Below, in pieces: positions 32,136 through 41,568 of a DNA stretch of 64,000 bases. The first letter of the stretch is position 1; each line of letters opens with the position of its first letter. This DNA comes from Pseudomonas costantinii (GTDB lineage Bacteria > Pseudomonadota > Gammaproteobacteria > Pseudomonadales > Pseudomonadaceae): contig NZ_MDDR01000052.1 of the NCBI RefSeq assembly GCF_001870435.1, positions 94,890 to 158,889 on the forward strand, in the 5' to 3' direction. The notes beneath the pieces are model-generated. The model saw only the letters and a program-made list of their open reading frames with translations. It was not told where the DNA came from and ran no database searches. The translations under genes and the position numbers were made by a program.

Positions 32136-32888
32136 TCAGCTCCGGGCAATAAGGGATACGGCGGGGAATCCGCCGAAAGACAGTTCGTTGTTCTCGCCGA
32201 AGCGCAACTTGCAGGACGAGAGGCAGCCCTTGCACTGATCCTTGGCGGGATCGTCCGTGGGGTTGTCCTCATCATCGAACATGGCCGCACCGGTGTAGCC
32301 GCAATCCGGCCCCCGGTAGCCATTGGTCATTGCCCAGTGGCAAAACGTCGTCATCTGCCTGCCAGGCAGACCGTGGTTGTCGATCTCGCCCGGGGAAGAC
32401 AACTCCCAGACCACCGCCTCACCGTCCTCGCTGGTTTTCTGGTCGATGTACCAGATCTCAAGCGCCTCCTGGGTCGGGTCAGCAGCCGGGTTGCCCTCGG
32501 GGTAGTTGGCCGCGTCCAGGTACTGCGCCAGAGTCTCGCGAACCGTCAGCTTGAACTTCAGCATGTCTTCGAAGGCGAGGCACAACGCCGTGACGCGACC
32601 ATTGATGTTCCCAGCGGCGAATGTCGGCCGAGAGGCGGTGCCGTCGCTGCTCGAGGAAATACCCTCAATCTGTACCGGCCAGGCCGCGTACTCCTCGCCC
32701 TGCCACCAAATCGACTTGGCCGGAAGATCCTCTTCCGAATGCTCGTAGGCCAGCAGTTCCTCCGGCGTGTGCGGGATGGCGTGACCGTGGAAACGCAAGT
32801 AATCCGCGCCGTATTCGGTCCCGTCAATTTCGAACAGGCGAATTTCGCCGCCGGGCTCCAGTTTCTGGATGTCCGTGATCAGTGCCAT
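32136..32888 (-). CDS. Minor tail protein L
   Basis: A 250-aa lambda gpL-type tail tip protein. The C-terminal third holds the cysteines expected for the iron-sulphur site of gpL: FCHWAMTNGYRGPDCGYTG and DQCKGCLSSCKLRFG. The N-terminal part (EPGGEIRLFEIDGTEYGADYLRFHGHAIP) is the hub domain. The stop lies just before K. Confidence 0.92.
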   Translation of the reverse strand: MALITDIQKLEPGGEIRLFEIDGTEYGADYLRFHGHAIPHTPEELLAYEHSEEDLPAKSIWWQGEEYAAWPVQIEGISSSSDGTASRPTFAAGNINGRVTALCLAFEDMLKFKLTVRETLAQYLDAANYPEGNPAADPTQEALEIWYIDQKTSEDGEAVVWELSSPGEIDNHGLPGRQMTTFCHWAMTNGYRGPDCGYTGAAMFDDEDNPTDDPAKDQCKGCLSSCKLRFGENNELSFGGFPAVSLIARS

Positions 32889-32899
32889 GTGCGGTTATC

Positions 32900-33238
32900 T
32901 CAGGGGTGAAAGGTTTGCTGGAACGTAGCGGTGATGGCATAGACCTGGCCGCCTCGGTGCACAGGTTTGTAGCCGGTGCATTTGTAGAGCCCAAGCACGC
33001 CAAGGGGGGGCGTCCAGAGAAATCCTTTTGCACCCTTGTGCCGGTCGAGGAACTTCCTGATCAGCTTGATCTTGGCTTCCATACCGGTGAAGGTCACAGG
33101 CCAAGATTCAGATTGATTGTTGACCCCATCCTCTACGGACTGCTCATAACCATCTCCGAACTTCTTGGAGCGAACGCGCTGAGTGATATCACCCTCCGCG
33201 CCCTTCTCTGTTGCCCAGGTGAATCGTTCGATTGCCAT
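32900..33238 (-). CDS. Minor tail protein M
   Basis: A 112-aa lambda gpM-type protein: FTWATEKGAEGDITQRVRSKKFGDGYEQSVEDGVNNQSESWPVTF ... FLWTPPLGVLGLYKC, the typical order of the family. It joins the tape measure/tube end to the tail tip. Its start touches the tape measure stop. Confidence 0.9.
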   Translation of the reverse strand: MAIERFTWATEKGAEGDITQRVRSKKFGDGYEQSVEDGVNNQSESWPVTFTGMEAKIKLIRKFLDRHKGAKGFLWTPPLGVLGLYKCTGYKPVHRGGQVYAITATFQQTFHP

Positions 33239-36200
33239 TAGCGCCCCTTGATTGCATTGCTGATGACGCCGCCCTGGCCCATGTCTTTGTTACGCATCTG
33301 CTGGTACTTCTGCTCGACGAACGCGGCCAGTTCCTTACCGAACAGGTCGTAACCAGGAGCGTCTGCCGATGACGACGCATTGCCGTCACCGTCGATATGA
33401 ACCTCGACATTGATTTGCGTCGTGCCCCCGCCACCAGACATTGCAGCCATCCCAGGCCCTCTGCCAGTAGAGAGCGGCGTCACGCTCCCTCCGTTGGTAC
33501 CGGTCATCAGGTAAGACTTCCCGCCCTCGTTGTAGAGCTCGGGACCTAGTTCGTTCACCTGGTACAGAGAGCTCGGATCGACTGGACCGCCCGCCGCTCT
33601 GTAACCAGAGAAGTCGACACCGGTGTACCCAGCTTGAGTGGAGCCCGCTGACGTTGGAGTCGAGCCACCTCCTGCGAAATAGCTTGTCGCTGCGCCAACC
33701 AGGCTGCCCAGTAACGCCGAGCTCGCCTGTCGAGTGGCAATGCGTGCCATATCCGCCAAGATCGACTTGGTGAAGTCAGCAAAGGACGCCTTGCCGGTGA
33801 CGGCGAAGTTAACGAGCGAATCCTCCATGGAGCCGAAAGCGTTGCCGAACAAACTCTTCGTCTGTCCCGCAATGTTCCTAGCCGAATCCAGATAGTTGTC
33901 CCACGCAGCCGTCGCGCCCTTCGTCCAGTCACCTTGGGCATTCTCCACGTCGGCATAGTTCTGCCGGATCTGGTCGGTGGCTGCCTTGTTCGCATCGGCG
34001 AGAGCCTGCGACTTACGCTTGAACTCTTCCTCCGACATATTGCGAGACGGGTCAGACTTCTGGTTGGCCAGCTCCAACGCCTGCTGAGCAAACCGGTCTT
34101 GCTGACTGTTCAGTTCGCCGCTGAGTGCGTTTTGGCGATCGCCCTGACCAACGCCCAGCACGGCACGTTGCCCGGCCAGCTCCAGAGCTCGCTGTTGCTG
34201 ACCCAAAGCCTGTACGTAGGTACTGATCGCCCGCTCTTGCTTGGCTAGGCGCCCGGTCTCGTTTGTCGCCAGAACCTCAAGCTGGCTATCGGCATCCTTC
34301 TGCGCCTTGACCATCCCTGCGCGCGCGTCAGCGATCTTCTGGTCAAGCTGGATGCTTTGCGCGGCCGTGGTGGTCTTCTTACCCTTGGCAGCCTCCAGCA
34401 CGGATATCTCTGCCTCGTAGGCTGCCGTTGCTTGGTCCCGTTCGTTACCGATGAGTGCTTGGCGCCGTAGCAGGTAGTCGGCTTCTGACACCAGCCCCGC
34501 CTTTTGCGCAGCTTCCAGTTCCTTCTGATAGTTTTTGTAGTCGGCAGAAATAGCCGCCAAGTTGTTCTTGGCATCATTGAAACCTGTGAGGTCAACACTG
34601 CCCGTCGCGGCTTTCGGATCCTTGTCCTTCTCATCGATAGCCGATTTCAGCTTGTCGTAGGCGCCTCCTGAGAATTTCTTTCCGTCGAATTCGACACCAT
34701 TGAGCAATGCCGATTTTTGCCCGGTTTTCTCCGATTCTTGATAAAGCTTCGTGAACTTGTCATTCAGCTTTTTGTAGGCTTCCTGGCGCTTTGCGAGCGG
34801 ATCCAGGTCCAGCATCTGCTTGTCCAGCTCCTTCTGGACAGCGATCAGTTCCTTGTTCGCGTGCGTTGTTTCACCGGTGGTCGCAGCGAGGCTTTCACTG
34901 GCTGACTGGCGCGCCTTGAGCCCGGCAAGCTTCTTCTCCAGCGCAGCAGTGGAATCATCGTTTTCACCCTCGTCCAACCCTAAGAACGAGTTAAGCGAGC
35001 TGAGCCCATTCGATACCGCGCCGGCAACACCACCGCCCTTGCGTGTATCGAGCACACGCTGGGTGATCTCGATCTGTTTGGCCAGATCCGGGAAAGCCTC
35101 CGAGCGAATGGCGCCATAGGCACCGGTAATTGCGATCTTGATGTTGTCCCAATCGCGCTCAACATCCGACAGAGAAGCGCGATAGGCCTTCAGCCGCTCC
35201 TGCGCCGACAAATTCAAGCTTTCACTCAGGACATCAAGCGCTCGCTGGTGATCTCCCTGATCATCAATGCCCTTGATCACCTCGTACTGTTCGTAGGTCA
35301 GCAGGCCGTACTGGTCGCTAATCTTGGCCGCCGCCTCCGTTGCGGTATCGCCAGCATTGGCCAGGGACTTGGCGATATCGCCCGCGCCCTTCCCTGTTAC
35401 CTCGCCAATGGCAGCCGCCGCTTGCGCCAGATTCTGCATCTGGACGCCGCTGGTAGCCGCACCGGAAGCCAGCTCTATAACGGCCTCGCGTGCACCGGAT
35501 AGATTGCCGGTCAGCACGCCAGCCGATTCGCTCATGGCCTTAAGGCTGGCAACGCTCTGACCTGCGTCGTTCGAGCCACCATTGATTGCGGCGTTGAACG
35601 CCCGGGCCTGCTTCATCGCATCGAAGTAGGCATAGGCGAGACCGCCGAGTACTCCGGCGAGAAGACCTGCAGGAAGAAGCAATGCCGCCATGCTTTTGGC
35701 AGACGCTCCAGCGCCGGCGCCGAGCTGAGCAATGGCCCTTGCCCCACTGCCAATATCCCCAGAAGACAGGGCGTTGGTCAGTTGCATGACATTTTCTTGT
35801 GCCTGGCGGGTGCCTAGCTTCAGCTTGTCGAATGCAGTTTCTGTAGCGGTCAGGCCGGACCTGTCTTTGCCGATTTTTGCCAGCCTGTCTGCGTAAGTTC
35901 CGGCGTCGATGCCGCCGGCCTTGTGCAAGTCGTTGAGCGCCTTTTCCTGCGCCTCCAGCTTGGCCAACTTCGCAACCATCGGATCAATGCTATTGACGGT
36001 GCGCTTCAGGGCCTCAATCTGGCGGTTCTCGGCATCGATCAGCCGCTGTTTCTGCGCGAGCTCCTTGGCTTCAGCCTTCTCAATTCGGTCAAAAGATTTG
36101 CCGAGCCGTTCCTGATAAGCCTCCTGCTGCTCGATGGTGACCAGGCCACCCTTCCGAGCGCGCTCAAGCAATCCTTCCGCCTGAACCAAAGACTCCATGC

Positions 36201-36519
36201 TGGAGATGTTGCTGGACATCGCCTTGTCGAGCTGGCTGATGATGGCGATTTCGCTGGTAGCGCTTGCGCCTGATTTCCGTCTCGCCTCGGCCTGGCGCTC
36301 GCTGGCGCCAGTCGACTTATCAATTCCCTGTGCCGCCTCGGCCTCGGCCTGCGCCACCTTCTTGCCTGTGTCTGCCAGGCCAGTGCTGGCCTTGCCGAGT
36401 CCATCCACCGCCTTTTCGGCGCCTTCTGCAGCTGTGACCAGTTTGTCGAGGTCATCAGCGGCCTTGACCGCCGACGACGAATTGACCTCGATGCCCAGGG
36501 ACGTGAAGTTGGTGCTCAT
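33238..36519 (-). CDS. Tail tape measure protein
   Basis: A 1093-aa tape measure. The first ~250 residues and 560-840 are long coiled coils. A central hydrophobic stretch near residue 275 (AALLLPAGLLAGVLGGLAYAYFDAMK) and a small C-terminal hydrophobic part are as expected. The C-terminal part (ADFTKSILADMARIATRQASSALLGSLVG) is the conserved lambda gpH end. Lambda gpH (853 aa) sets a tail of about 135 nm, so a tail of about 160-170 nm is inferred. It overlaps T by 4 bp. Confidence 0.94.
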   Translation of the reverse strand: MSTNFTSLGIEVNSSSAVKAADDLDKLVTAAEGAEKAVDGLGKASTGLADTGKKVAQAEAEAAQGIDKSTGASERQAEARRKSGASATSEIAIISQLDKAMSSNISSMESLVQAEGLLERARKGGLVTIEQQEAYQERLGKSFDRIEKAEAKELAQKQRLIDAENRQIEALKRTVNSIDPMVAKLAKLEAQEKALNDLHKAGGIDAGTYADRLAKIGKDRSGLTATETAFDKLKLGTRQAQENVMQLTNALSSGDIGSGARAIAQLGAGAGASAKSMAALLLPAGLLAGVLGGLAYAYFDAMKQARAFNAAINGGSNDAGQSVASLKAMSESAGVLTGNLSGAREAVIELASGAATSGVQMQNLAQAAAAIGEVTGKGAGDIAKSLANAGDTATEAAAKISDQYGLLTYEQYEVIKGIDDQGDHQRALDVLSESLNLSAQERLKAYRASLSDVERDWDNIKIAITGAYGAIRSEAFPDLAKQIEITQRVLDTRKGGGVAGAVSNGLSSLNSFLGLDEGENDDSTAALEKKLAGLKARQSASESLAATTGETTHANKELIAVQKELDKQMLDLDPLAKRQEAYKKLNDKFTKLYQESEKTGQKSALLNGVEFDGKKFSGGAYDKLKSAIDEKDKDPKAATGSVDLTGFNDAKNNLAAISADYKNYQKELEAAQKAGLVSEADYLLRRQALIGNERDQATAAYEAEISVLEAAKGKKTTTAAQSIQLDQKIADARAGMVKAQKDADSQLEVLATNETGRLAKQERAISTYVQALGQQQRALELAGQRAVLGVGQGDRQNALSGELNSQQDRFAQQALELANQKSDPSRNMSEEEFKRKSQALADANKAATDQIRQNYADVENAQGDWTKGATAAWDNYLDSARNIAGQTKSLFGNAFGSMEDSLVNFAVTGKASFADFTKSILADMARIATRQASSALLGSLVGAATSYFAGGGSTPTSAGSTQAGYTGVDFSGYRAAGGPVDPSSLYQVNELGPELYNEGGKSYLMTGTNGGSVTPLSTGRGPGMAAMSGGGGTTQINVEVHIDGDGNASSSADAPGYDLFGKELAAFVEQKYQQMRNKDMGQGGVISNAIKGR

Positions 36520-36770
36520 TTACTGTCCCTCTGTTCCGCCATCACCTGCAGGGCTTCGGCTTCCATGATGCGGATATCCGGGAAAACGTCGGTGGCCTGG
36601 GTCCGGGTTAAACCGAGGAAGCCCGCGACATCGCGAATTGACGTGTAATCCAAGCCGGTAGCGCCGCACGCGCCTGTACGCCACTGGGTACTCAGCGCTT
36701 CGAAGAGTAGGAAGGCCTGCCAGTTGTCAGGCCAGATTTCGCAGTCTTGCCCGGTCAGGTCGCCCACCAT
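36516..36770 (-). CDS. Tail assembly chaperone T part (DUF1799)
   Basis: An 84-aa frame with a DUF1799 domain (WQAFLLFEALSTQWRTGACGATGLDYTSIRDVAGFLGL). As in lambda G/GT, it is probably made mainly as the C-terminal part of a -1 frameshift product of the upstream G gene. The T frame is open back through the slippery site at 36839-36845 without a stop. An internal ATG (MVGDLTG) would also allow separate translation. Confidence 0.82.
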   Translation of the reverse strand: MVGDLTGQDCEIWPDNWQAFLLFEALSTQWRTGACGATGLDYTSIRDVAGFLGLTRTQATDVFPDIRIMEAEALQVMAEQRDSK

Positions 36771-36832
36771 GAAGCCGAAGGTCTTCAGTTCTTCAGCCGA
36801 AGGCCCTTGCTCGTAGAGGGTGCGTGCGGCGC

Positions 36833-37213
36833 TTAGGAGTTTCCCAGGCGAGCCTTGCTAAACGCGTCGGAGTAAGCCCCCAGCACCGCGCTTGGCGTGG
36901 CGCTGATGGAGCTGACTAAGATGCGAAGATTTTCGTCGGTGAAGTCTTCGTCAACATCCCAGCCGGCGACGATTGCCTTGAGCTGCTCCACCTGAAGATC
37001 GATCAGCAAGGTGGTGAACTGCTTCAACCCCACCTCTTCCGACTTCAGACCCAGAGCCTTATGCCGCTCGCCCCAGTCAGCGTACAAATCTGCCAACTCG
37101 GTTCGGTCGCGATACTTGAACTCAAACCCCACCTTCACCGGTTCGCCGCCAACTGTCGGGAGCATAACGTCGGCCTTGAAGGTCGGGTTTTGGATAAGCG
37201 TGAACTTGGCCAT
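36833..37213 (-). CDS. Tail assembly chaperone G
   Basis: A 126-aa lambda gpG-like chaperone (MAKFTLIQNPTFKADVMLPTVGGEPVKVGFEFKYRDRTELADLY...), which binds the tape measure with the GT product during tail assembly. Three codons before the stop lies GGGAAAC, a canonical -1 slippery heptamer in the right phase. Confidence 0.85.
   Translation of the reverse strand: MAKFTLIQNPTFKADVMLPTVGGEPVKVGFEFKYRDRTELADLYADWGERHKALGLKSEEVGLKQFTTLLIDLQVEQLKAIVAGWDVDEDFTDENLRILVSSISATPSAVLGAYSDAFSKARLGNS
36839..36845 (-). promoter_or_regulatory. -1 ribosomal frameshift site (G/GT)
   Basis: Minus strand G GGA AAC read in the G frame (CTG GGA AAC). A -1 slip continues as LLSAARTLYEQGPSAEELKTF and enters the T frame (MVGDLTG...) with no stop between. 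Lambda uses GGGAAAG at the same place. Confidence 0.85.
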
Positions 37214-37216
37214 GGG

Positions 37217-37870
37217 TTACACCACCGACAGGTAGCGGGTTGGCTCGGACTGCAACGCCAAGTTCACGGTGCGGGTCAGTAGGTTGTTGCGAGAGACAGC
37301 CGGCTGTTTCGAGAACGAGGTGTAGGCCCCATAGAGCAGCGTGTCGTTGCCTGGGAGGTTGAGCCGCGCTGCCTGCACCTGCTTGCCCGCATCGGCCTTG
37401 AGCAGCACCGCATTGAAGGCCTGAGTCGGGTCATCGGCGATGGTCAACACCATGCTGGCGGCGGACTTGTCGGTCGGCATCTGTTTGCCCTGATCGTCCT
37501 CAAGGAACACCACGTCCAGATAGTTCTGCTCGCCACCGGAGAAAGCCAGGTCAGTGACCTGCGGAATTTGCACCCAGGTGAGCACCTTTCGCATGGTTCC
37601 GGCGCCGTTGCCAGCCGGGAAGATCTGCGTGTCTGTGGTATCGATCGCTTCCAGGGTGATCGCCGTGGCGGTTGCGGATTTCACGCGAACAACCTTGTTA
37701 TCCAGTTGGCTCCAGCCTGAGCTGAGCAAGACGATATCGCCAGCGTCGAAATCAGCGCCGACGACAGTGGCCACCGCCTCAGATGCGTTGGAGATGGCAG
37801 TGAACGGCAGCGCAACCTCATAGGTTGCGGCGTGCTGGAACTTGCCGCCATTGGGAATTTTGAAGCCCAT
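37217..37870 (-). CDS. Major tail tube protein (lambda gpV type)
   Basis: A 217-aa protein (MGFKIPNGGKFQHAATYEVALPFTAISNASEAV...), beta-rich with central QIPQVTDLAFSGGEQNYLDVVFLEDDQGKQMPTDKSAASM, typical of siphovirus tail tube proteins. It lies directly upstream of G, as in lambda. It forms the stacked hexamer rings of the tail. Confidence 0.88.
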   Translation of the reverse strand: MGFKIPNGGKFQHAATYEVALPFTAISNASEAVATVVGADFDAGDIVLLSSGWSQLDNKVVRVKSATATAITLEAIDTTDTQIFPAGNGAGTMRKVLTWVQIPQVTDLAFSGGEQNYLDVVFLEDDQGKQMPTDKSAASMVLTIADDPTQAFNAVLLKADAGKQVQAARLNLPGNDTLLYGAYTSFSKQPAVSRNNLLTRTVNLALQSEPTRYLSVV

Positions 37871-37940
37871 GGGTTTTTCCTCTTTTCAGAAATGACAAAA
37901 CCCGCTCAATGGCGGGTTCTGGGTTTGCCCAATGGGCGGA

Positions 37941-38357
37941 TTAATTGGTGTCAGCGCGGTACATGAACGAGACGGGCACGGTGAACGTGGTGTCGTCGGG
38001 AATGCCTGGGCCGGGATCAACCGGACTCATGTTCACCACGGTCAGCGCTCCCTTTGTATTCCGTTCGTACAACGGGAACAGTGCTGCAATCTGGTCTGCC
38101 AGCCCGCCGGCTGCACCGCGATATTTGCCGGAAGGCGTCACGATGCTGATTTGAAACACGCCGGTGTACAGCTTGTGGTCGCCGCCGAGCGTGTTGCTCG
38201 CGGTGTCACCCGGCAGCGTGAAGGCCCTCAGGTAAGTCGCCCCGTCAGCGGGCGTGTAGGCCTCGTTCTCGACGACCACCTTTAGCGGTACCGGCAACGC
38301 TTTCGCCCAGGCGATCAGCTTGGCCTCGTAGATTGAGGCGATGATGTTGTGGCTCAT
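37941..38357 (-). CDS. Tail terminator protein (gpU type)
   Basis: A 138-aa protein (MSHNIIASIYEAKLIAWAKALPVPLKVVVENEAYTP ...YLRAFTLPGDTASNTLGGDHKLYTGVFQISIVTP) of the lambda gpU / DUF4128 type, which caps the tail tube and joins it to the head. It overlaps the preceding gene by 4 bp. Confidence 0.82.
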   Translation of the reverse strand: MSHNIIASIYEAKLIAWAKALPVPLKVVVENEAYTPADGATYLRAFTLPGDTASNTLGGDHKLYTGVFQISIVTPSGKYRGAAGGLADQIAALFPLYERNTKGALTVVNMSPVDPGPGIPDDTTFTVPVSFMYRADTN

Positions 38358-39010
38358 ACCTTGTTGTTCCTGATGGCTTCATCGACGATCTGCTGGAAGC
38401 GGGCAATGGTCGTACGAACCATCCCTCCGGGAGGAACCTGCTTGCTATGGCCATATTCCAAAGGAATAGAGTACGGGAGGTTATTCACGATGTACGCCGT
38501 CTGCCCAATCGTTAGTGCTTCGACCTGAGCCTTCAGCACCGCAATACTGACGTTACCGGAGCGATCAATCTGATCAAGCACACCATCAGCTGGCGTATCG
38601 ATGGAAAACTGCCAGTTCCCACGAAACCGCCCGCCGACATACCCCTTGCCAGCCACCAGCCCGTTCACATTGAAGTTCTGGTCACGCTCGGTCTTGGTCA
38701 GCGGCTTGGCATACTTCACGCCGCGCTTCAGCTTGCCGGACTTGGTGAAGTTGCTCGGCGTCAACGACTTGATCACGTTGCGCACTTCAACATGCGCGTC
38801 GTAGGCATCGGCCGCCTCAGTGTTGGCCTGACGATGCGCGACGTTGGCCGCCCAAATCTCAGTGTTGCCCACCGGTGACATGCGTATAACGCTGCTGCCA
38901 ATCTCAATCACGATTTCGCGGAAGGTGGCGTCGAGACCTGCCTGAGCCTGCTCGGCGAACTGGCGGATGTTCTCAGCAAAGCTGCCGTTGAGGCCTGAGT
39001 ATTTGCTCAT
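38354..39010 (-). CDS. HK97 gp10-like / minor tail Z-type connector
   Basis: A 218-aa protein with the gp10 pattern: FRGNWQFSIDTPADG (residues ~125-140) and TIGQTAYIVNNLPYSIPLEYGHSKQVPPGGMVRTTIARFQQIV. Such proteins act in tail completion between terminator and neck. ATGA overlaps on both sides. Confidence 0.85.
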   Translation of the reverse strand: MSKYSGLNGSFAENIRQFAEQAQAGLDATFREIVIEIGSSVIRMSPVGNTEIWAANVAHRQANTEAADAYDAHVEVRNVIKSLTPSNFTKSGKLKRGVKYAKPLTKTERDQNFNVNGLVAGKGYVGGRFRGNWQFSIDTPADGVLDQIDRSGNVSIAVLKAQVEALTIGQTAYIVNNLPYSIPLEYGHSKQVPPGGMVRTTIARFQQIVDEAIRNNKV

Positions 39011-39378
39011 GACCGCACCTGCAGCTCATACAGGATCGGCGTACCGGCTGGGTTGACCTCTTTCAGCGGGGGAACGATTGACCAGGTACGTCCCTGAGCG
39101 ACCACCTTGTCGAGCAGGCCGGGAACCCAGGCCAATCCCTGCGCGGCGATCTTCAGCTTCTTGTCGCCCTGCCGGATGAGGCTGTTGTTTTGGAATTCGA
39201 GGCCGGTGAAGTCGAGCAGGATGCCTTGGGCGGTTTGCTCGACAGTGGCGCCCGGGGCATCGCCGCCGATATCCGGGTCGTACTCGCCCGGCACAGTCTT
39301 GCTGATGGTCACGGGCTGGCCAAATTCTGTGATCATATCCAGAGCCATCACGGCCATTTCATCGTAGAAGGTGGCCAT
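39007..39378 (-). CDS. Head-tail joining / neck protein
   Basis: A 123-aa protein (MATFYDEMAVMALDMITEFGQPVTISKTVPGEYDPDIGGDAPG...). The beta-rich domain and position between the DnaT-like adaptor and gp10-like gene fit a head-closure (stopper) protein. Family-level naming is tentative. Confidence 0.7.
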   Translation of the reverse strand: MATFYDEMAVMALDMITEFGQPVTISKTVPGEYDPDIGGDAPGATVEQTAQGILLDFTGLEFQNNSLIRQGDKKLKIAAQGLAWVPGLLDKVVAQGRTWSIVPPLKEVNPAGTPILYELQVRS

Positions 39379-39395
39379 GGTGGTCTCCGTTGCAA

Positions 39396-39899
39396 CTATG
39401 CGCGCACTGCGAACAGCCCGCGCTTTTGTAGGTAGTCGGCAAACTGCGTAGCGCTCGGCCGATCCGGAGCCGCTGGCAGCAGTCGGTTGCTGGTGGAAGG
39501 GATTGCGGCGTACTGCCGCGTCACCGCCCCTTCAACACGATCCAGCAACACTGCGCCTTTTCGCTTCTCTACCGGGTCGATGTCGTCCTGATGAATCTCA
39601 GCGGCCAAGGCCATCTGCCCGTACAGAATGCGCGCCGGGAGGTAGTTGTTCGGCTTGATCTCGTGATCCAGCAGCACTTCCCGCCGCGGCCAGGACAAGC
39701 CCTGCTCGCTGCTGGTCTTGCGCCCCTTCCAGGTCATGCCATCCATTGCCAAGGCGGCCCGGCGCAGCAACGCTTCCTGCGCCGGAACACCAGAGGGGAT
39801 GACCGTGCCGAACTTCACGGCGTACATGGCCAGGTCCTCGGCGCTCGCGTAGCTTTCGGCGTCAGGCTTGCCGGTGCCGTCCTCGATAATGAGTGTCAT
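39396..39899 (-). CDS. Head-tail adaptor ('DnaT-like ssDNA-binding' family)
   Basis: A 167-aa protein of the phage family labelled putative DnaT-like ssDNA-binding protein: MTLIIEDGTGKPDAESYASAEDLAMYAVKFG, then LRRAALAMDGMTWKGRKTSSEQGLSWPR. Despite the label these act as portal-ring adaptors in head completion, which fits its position after the coat gene. Confidence 0.8.
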   Translation of the reverse strand: MTLIIEDGTGKPDAESYASAEDLAMYAVKFGTVIPSGVPAQEALLRRAALAMDGMTWKGRKTSSEQGLSWPRREVLLDHEIKPNNYLPARILYGQMALAAEIHQDDIDPVEKRKGAVLLDRVEGAVTRQYAAIPSTSNRLLPAAPDRPSATQFADYLQKRGLFAVRA

Positions 39900-39958
39900 G
39901 CGTCAACTCGCTGGAATGGTTTGAAGATTGGCAGCCTGATCACCAGCAGCCAGCAGTA

Positions 39959-40543
39959 TTACTCCTTGGGCAACTCAGCTACGAGTCTTTCCAGGGACTC
40001 TTTCGAGGCGTTGGCACGGTACTGCACCCTCGCTTCATCAAGCTTTGCTTTCAGCGAAGCGATTTCGCCAGCCTCATCAGCCAGCGGCGTAGCGGCAGCT
40101 TTCTTCAGTACTTCGATCTCGCCGCGAAGCGCATCTACGGTAGAGAGCAGCCCATCGCGCTCGGTAGACAGTTCACCAACCGAAACATGGATGGTGCCGA
40201 GTACATCAAACAGACGGTTTGCCAGCTCACCGACTTCGGGACGATGAATCTCGCCAGCGTTCAGTCCGTCAACCAGGATCTGAATCGATGCATGTTCCGC
40301 ACGCAAAGCTGTGATGATTTGTTCCAGTTCGGATTGATTGGCAGTGCCAACAATCTGCGCCCGCTTAACCTCCGTCACCAACACGTCGATACCAGCCGTT
40401 TCATACGCATCAACCACGCTAGGCCAATTGCCAATCACCAGCACGCTGGTCACACCTGCTTCTGGCTTATCGAAGTGTTCCGGATTGCGGTAGCGCTTCT
40501 CGGGGTCAAAGCCGTCAAGCTGATTGCTATAAGTCAGTTCCAT
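39959..40543 (-). CDS. Coiled-coil protein of the head module, unknown
   Basis: A 194-aa protein. After a short N-terminal domain (MELTYSNQLDGFDPEKRYRNPEHFDKPEAGVTSVLVIGNWPSVVDAYETAGIDVLV) there is a coiled coil (residues ~70-190, repeated Leu/Ala/Glu). No family recognised. ATG 40543 follows GGAGAAACAC. It lies immediately after the coat gene, a place often used for head decoration or completion proteins. Confidence 0.65.
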   Translation of the reverse strand: MELTYSNQLDGFDPEKRYRNPEHFDKPEAGVTSVLVIGNWPSVVDAYETAGIDVLVTEVKRAQIVGTANQSELEQIITALRAEHASIQILVDGLNAGEIHRPEVGELANRLFDVLGTIHVSVGELSTERDGLLSTVDALRGEIEVLKKAAATPLADEAGEIASLKAKLDEARVQYRANASKESLERLVAELPKE

Positions 40544-40590
40544 GTGTTTCTCCAAGGCGGCCATCGCTGACCGCGCGTTGAGTTTTAGAC

Positions 40591-41556
40591 TTAGCCGCCG
40601 GTAACAGGAGGCGTTGCAGTCAGCTTGATCATCACGCCGGCGGTGACCTTGTTGCTGCCCGCGTGCTTGACCCAGTTAGCAGCGGAACCGACCGCAGCCA
40701 GGGTTGGGTTGGAACCACCGGTGGTTGCTTTCCAGCTGTAACCCAGCACGTCGATGTTCACGGTGCCTTCAGCCCGGTAACCGATACTCAGGTTTTCTTC
40801 GTCGTTCACTTCGTAGGAACGAAACCCTGGGGCCTGCGACTCGGTGATGGTGACCGCGTTCGGCAGCAAGCCGAAGATCACGTCCGCCGGCGCGGTGTCG
40901 GTCACCAGTACCGGCTTGCCAAGGGTGCCAGGCAGGCCGCCGTAGATCACAACACCAGCTTCTTCGTAGATCTTGTTGGTGATGGCTTCGTCGACGATGT
41001 CGAAGTAGGCGCTGGAGTGCATAACCCACAGTGCGATCCGGCCGAACTTGTCGCCAAACTTGCGCATGCCGCGGGTCAGCGTCTTCTTGCCGTCGGTTTC
41101 GATGTTGGCCGAGACCACCATGTCGGCGTTGGAGCCGATGGCGGCGCGCAGACCAGCAGTTGCGTACTGGATGAAACCTTCCAGGGTCGCGTCTGCAACG
41201 TCAGCCCCGACGATCTGGGAGAACTCCTCGACCGGACGACCGCGGCGCTTGAACGCCTCTTCGGTGGTCTGGTACGGGCCGTACTTCCATGGAGCCTTAA
41301 CGCCGACAGCTTCACCAGCGCTGATCTTCTTCGCAGTTACCTTGCCGTCGGAGTTGACGTCGCGGTGCTCCAAGGAGCCGTTCAGCTTGTAGAGAGCGCG
41401 CTTGCGGAAGTCGCCTTCGATCAGCTCGTTGTCCAGCACCATTGCGCCGTTGGACGATGCGTTGAACACATCCAGGTTGTCCTGGACACGCTCCAGGTAT
41501 GCGGTTTGCGCCTCATCGTTATAGATGATCAGGTCGCTGTTAACGGTTGTAGCCAT
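40591..41556 (-). CDS. Major capsid (coat) protein
   Basis: A 321-aa coat protein (MATTVNSDLIIYNDEAQTAYLERVQDNLDVFNASSNGAMVLDNELIEGDFRKRALY...). Internal segments FGRIALWVMHSSAYFDIVDEAITNKIYEEAGVVIYGGLPGTLGKPVLVTDTAP match the HK97-fold coat family that accompanies DUF4055 portals in Pseudomonas phages. It follows the scaffold gene by 13 bp. Confidence 0.88.
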   Translation of the reverse strand: MATTVNSDLIIYNDEAQTAYLERVQDNLDVFNASSNGAMVLDNELIEGDFRKRALYKLNGSLEHRDVNSDGKVTAKKISAGEAVGVKAPWKYGPYQTTEEAFKRRGRPVEEFSQIVGADVADATLEGFIQYATAGLRAAIGSNADMVVSANIETDGKKTLTRGMRKFGDKFGRIALWVMHSSAYFDIVDEAITNKIYEEAGVVIYGGLPGTLGKPVLVTDTAPADVIFGLLPNAVTITESQAPGFRSYEVNDEENLSIGYRAEGTVNIDVLGYSWKATTGGSNPTLAAVGSAANWVKHAGSNKVTAGVMIKLTATPPVTGG

Positions 41557-41568
41557 GGGTCAATCCCC

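Noticed and set aside
39396..39899. Replication protein DnaT
   Set aside because: The family label is misleading; position in the head-tail module points to a connector.
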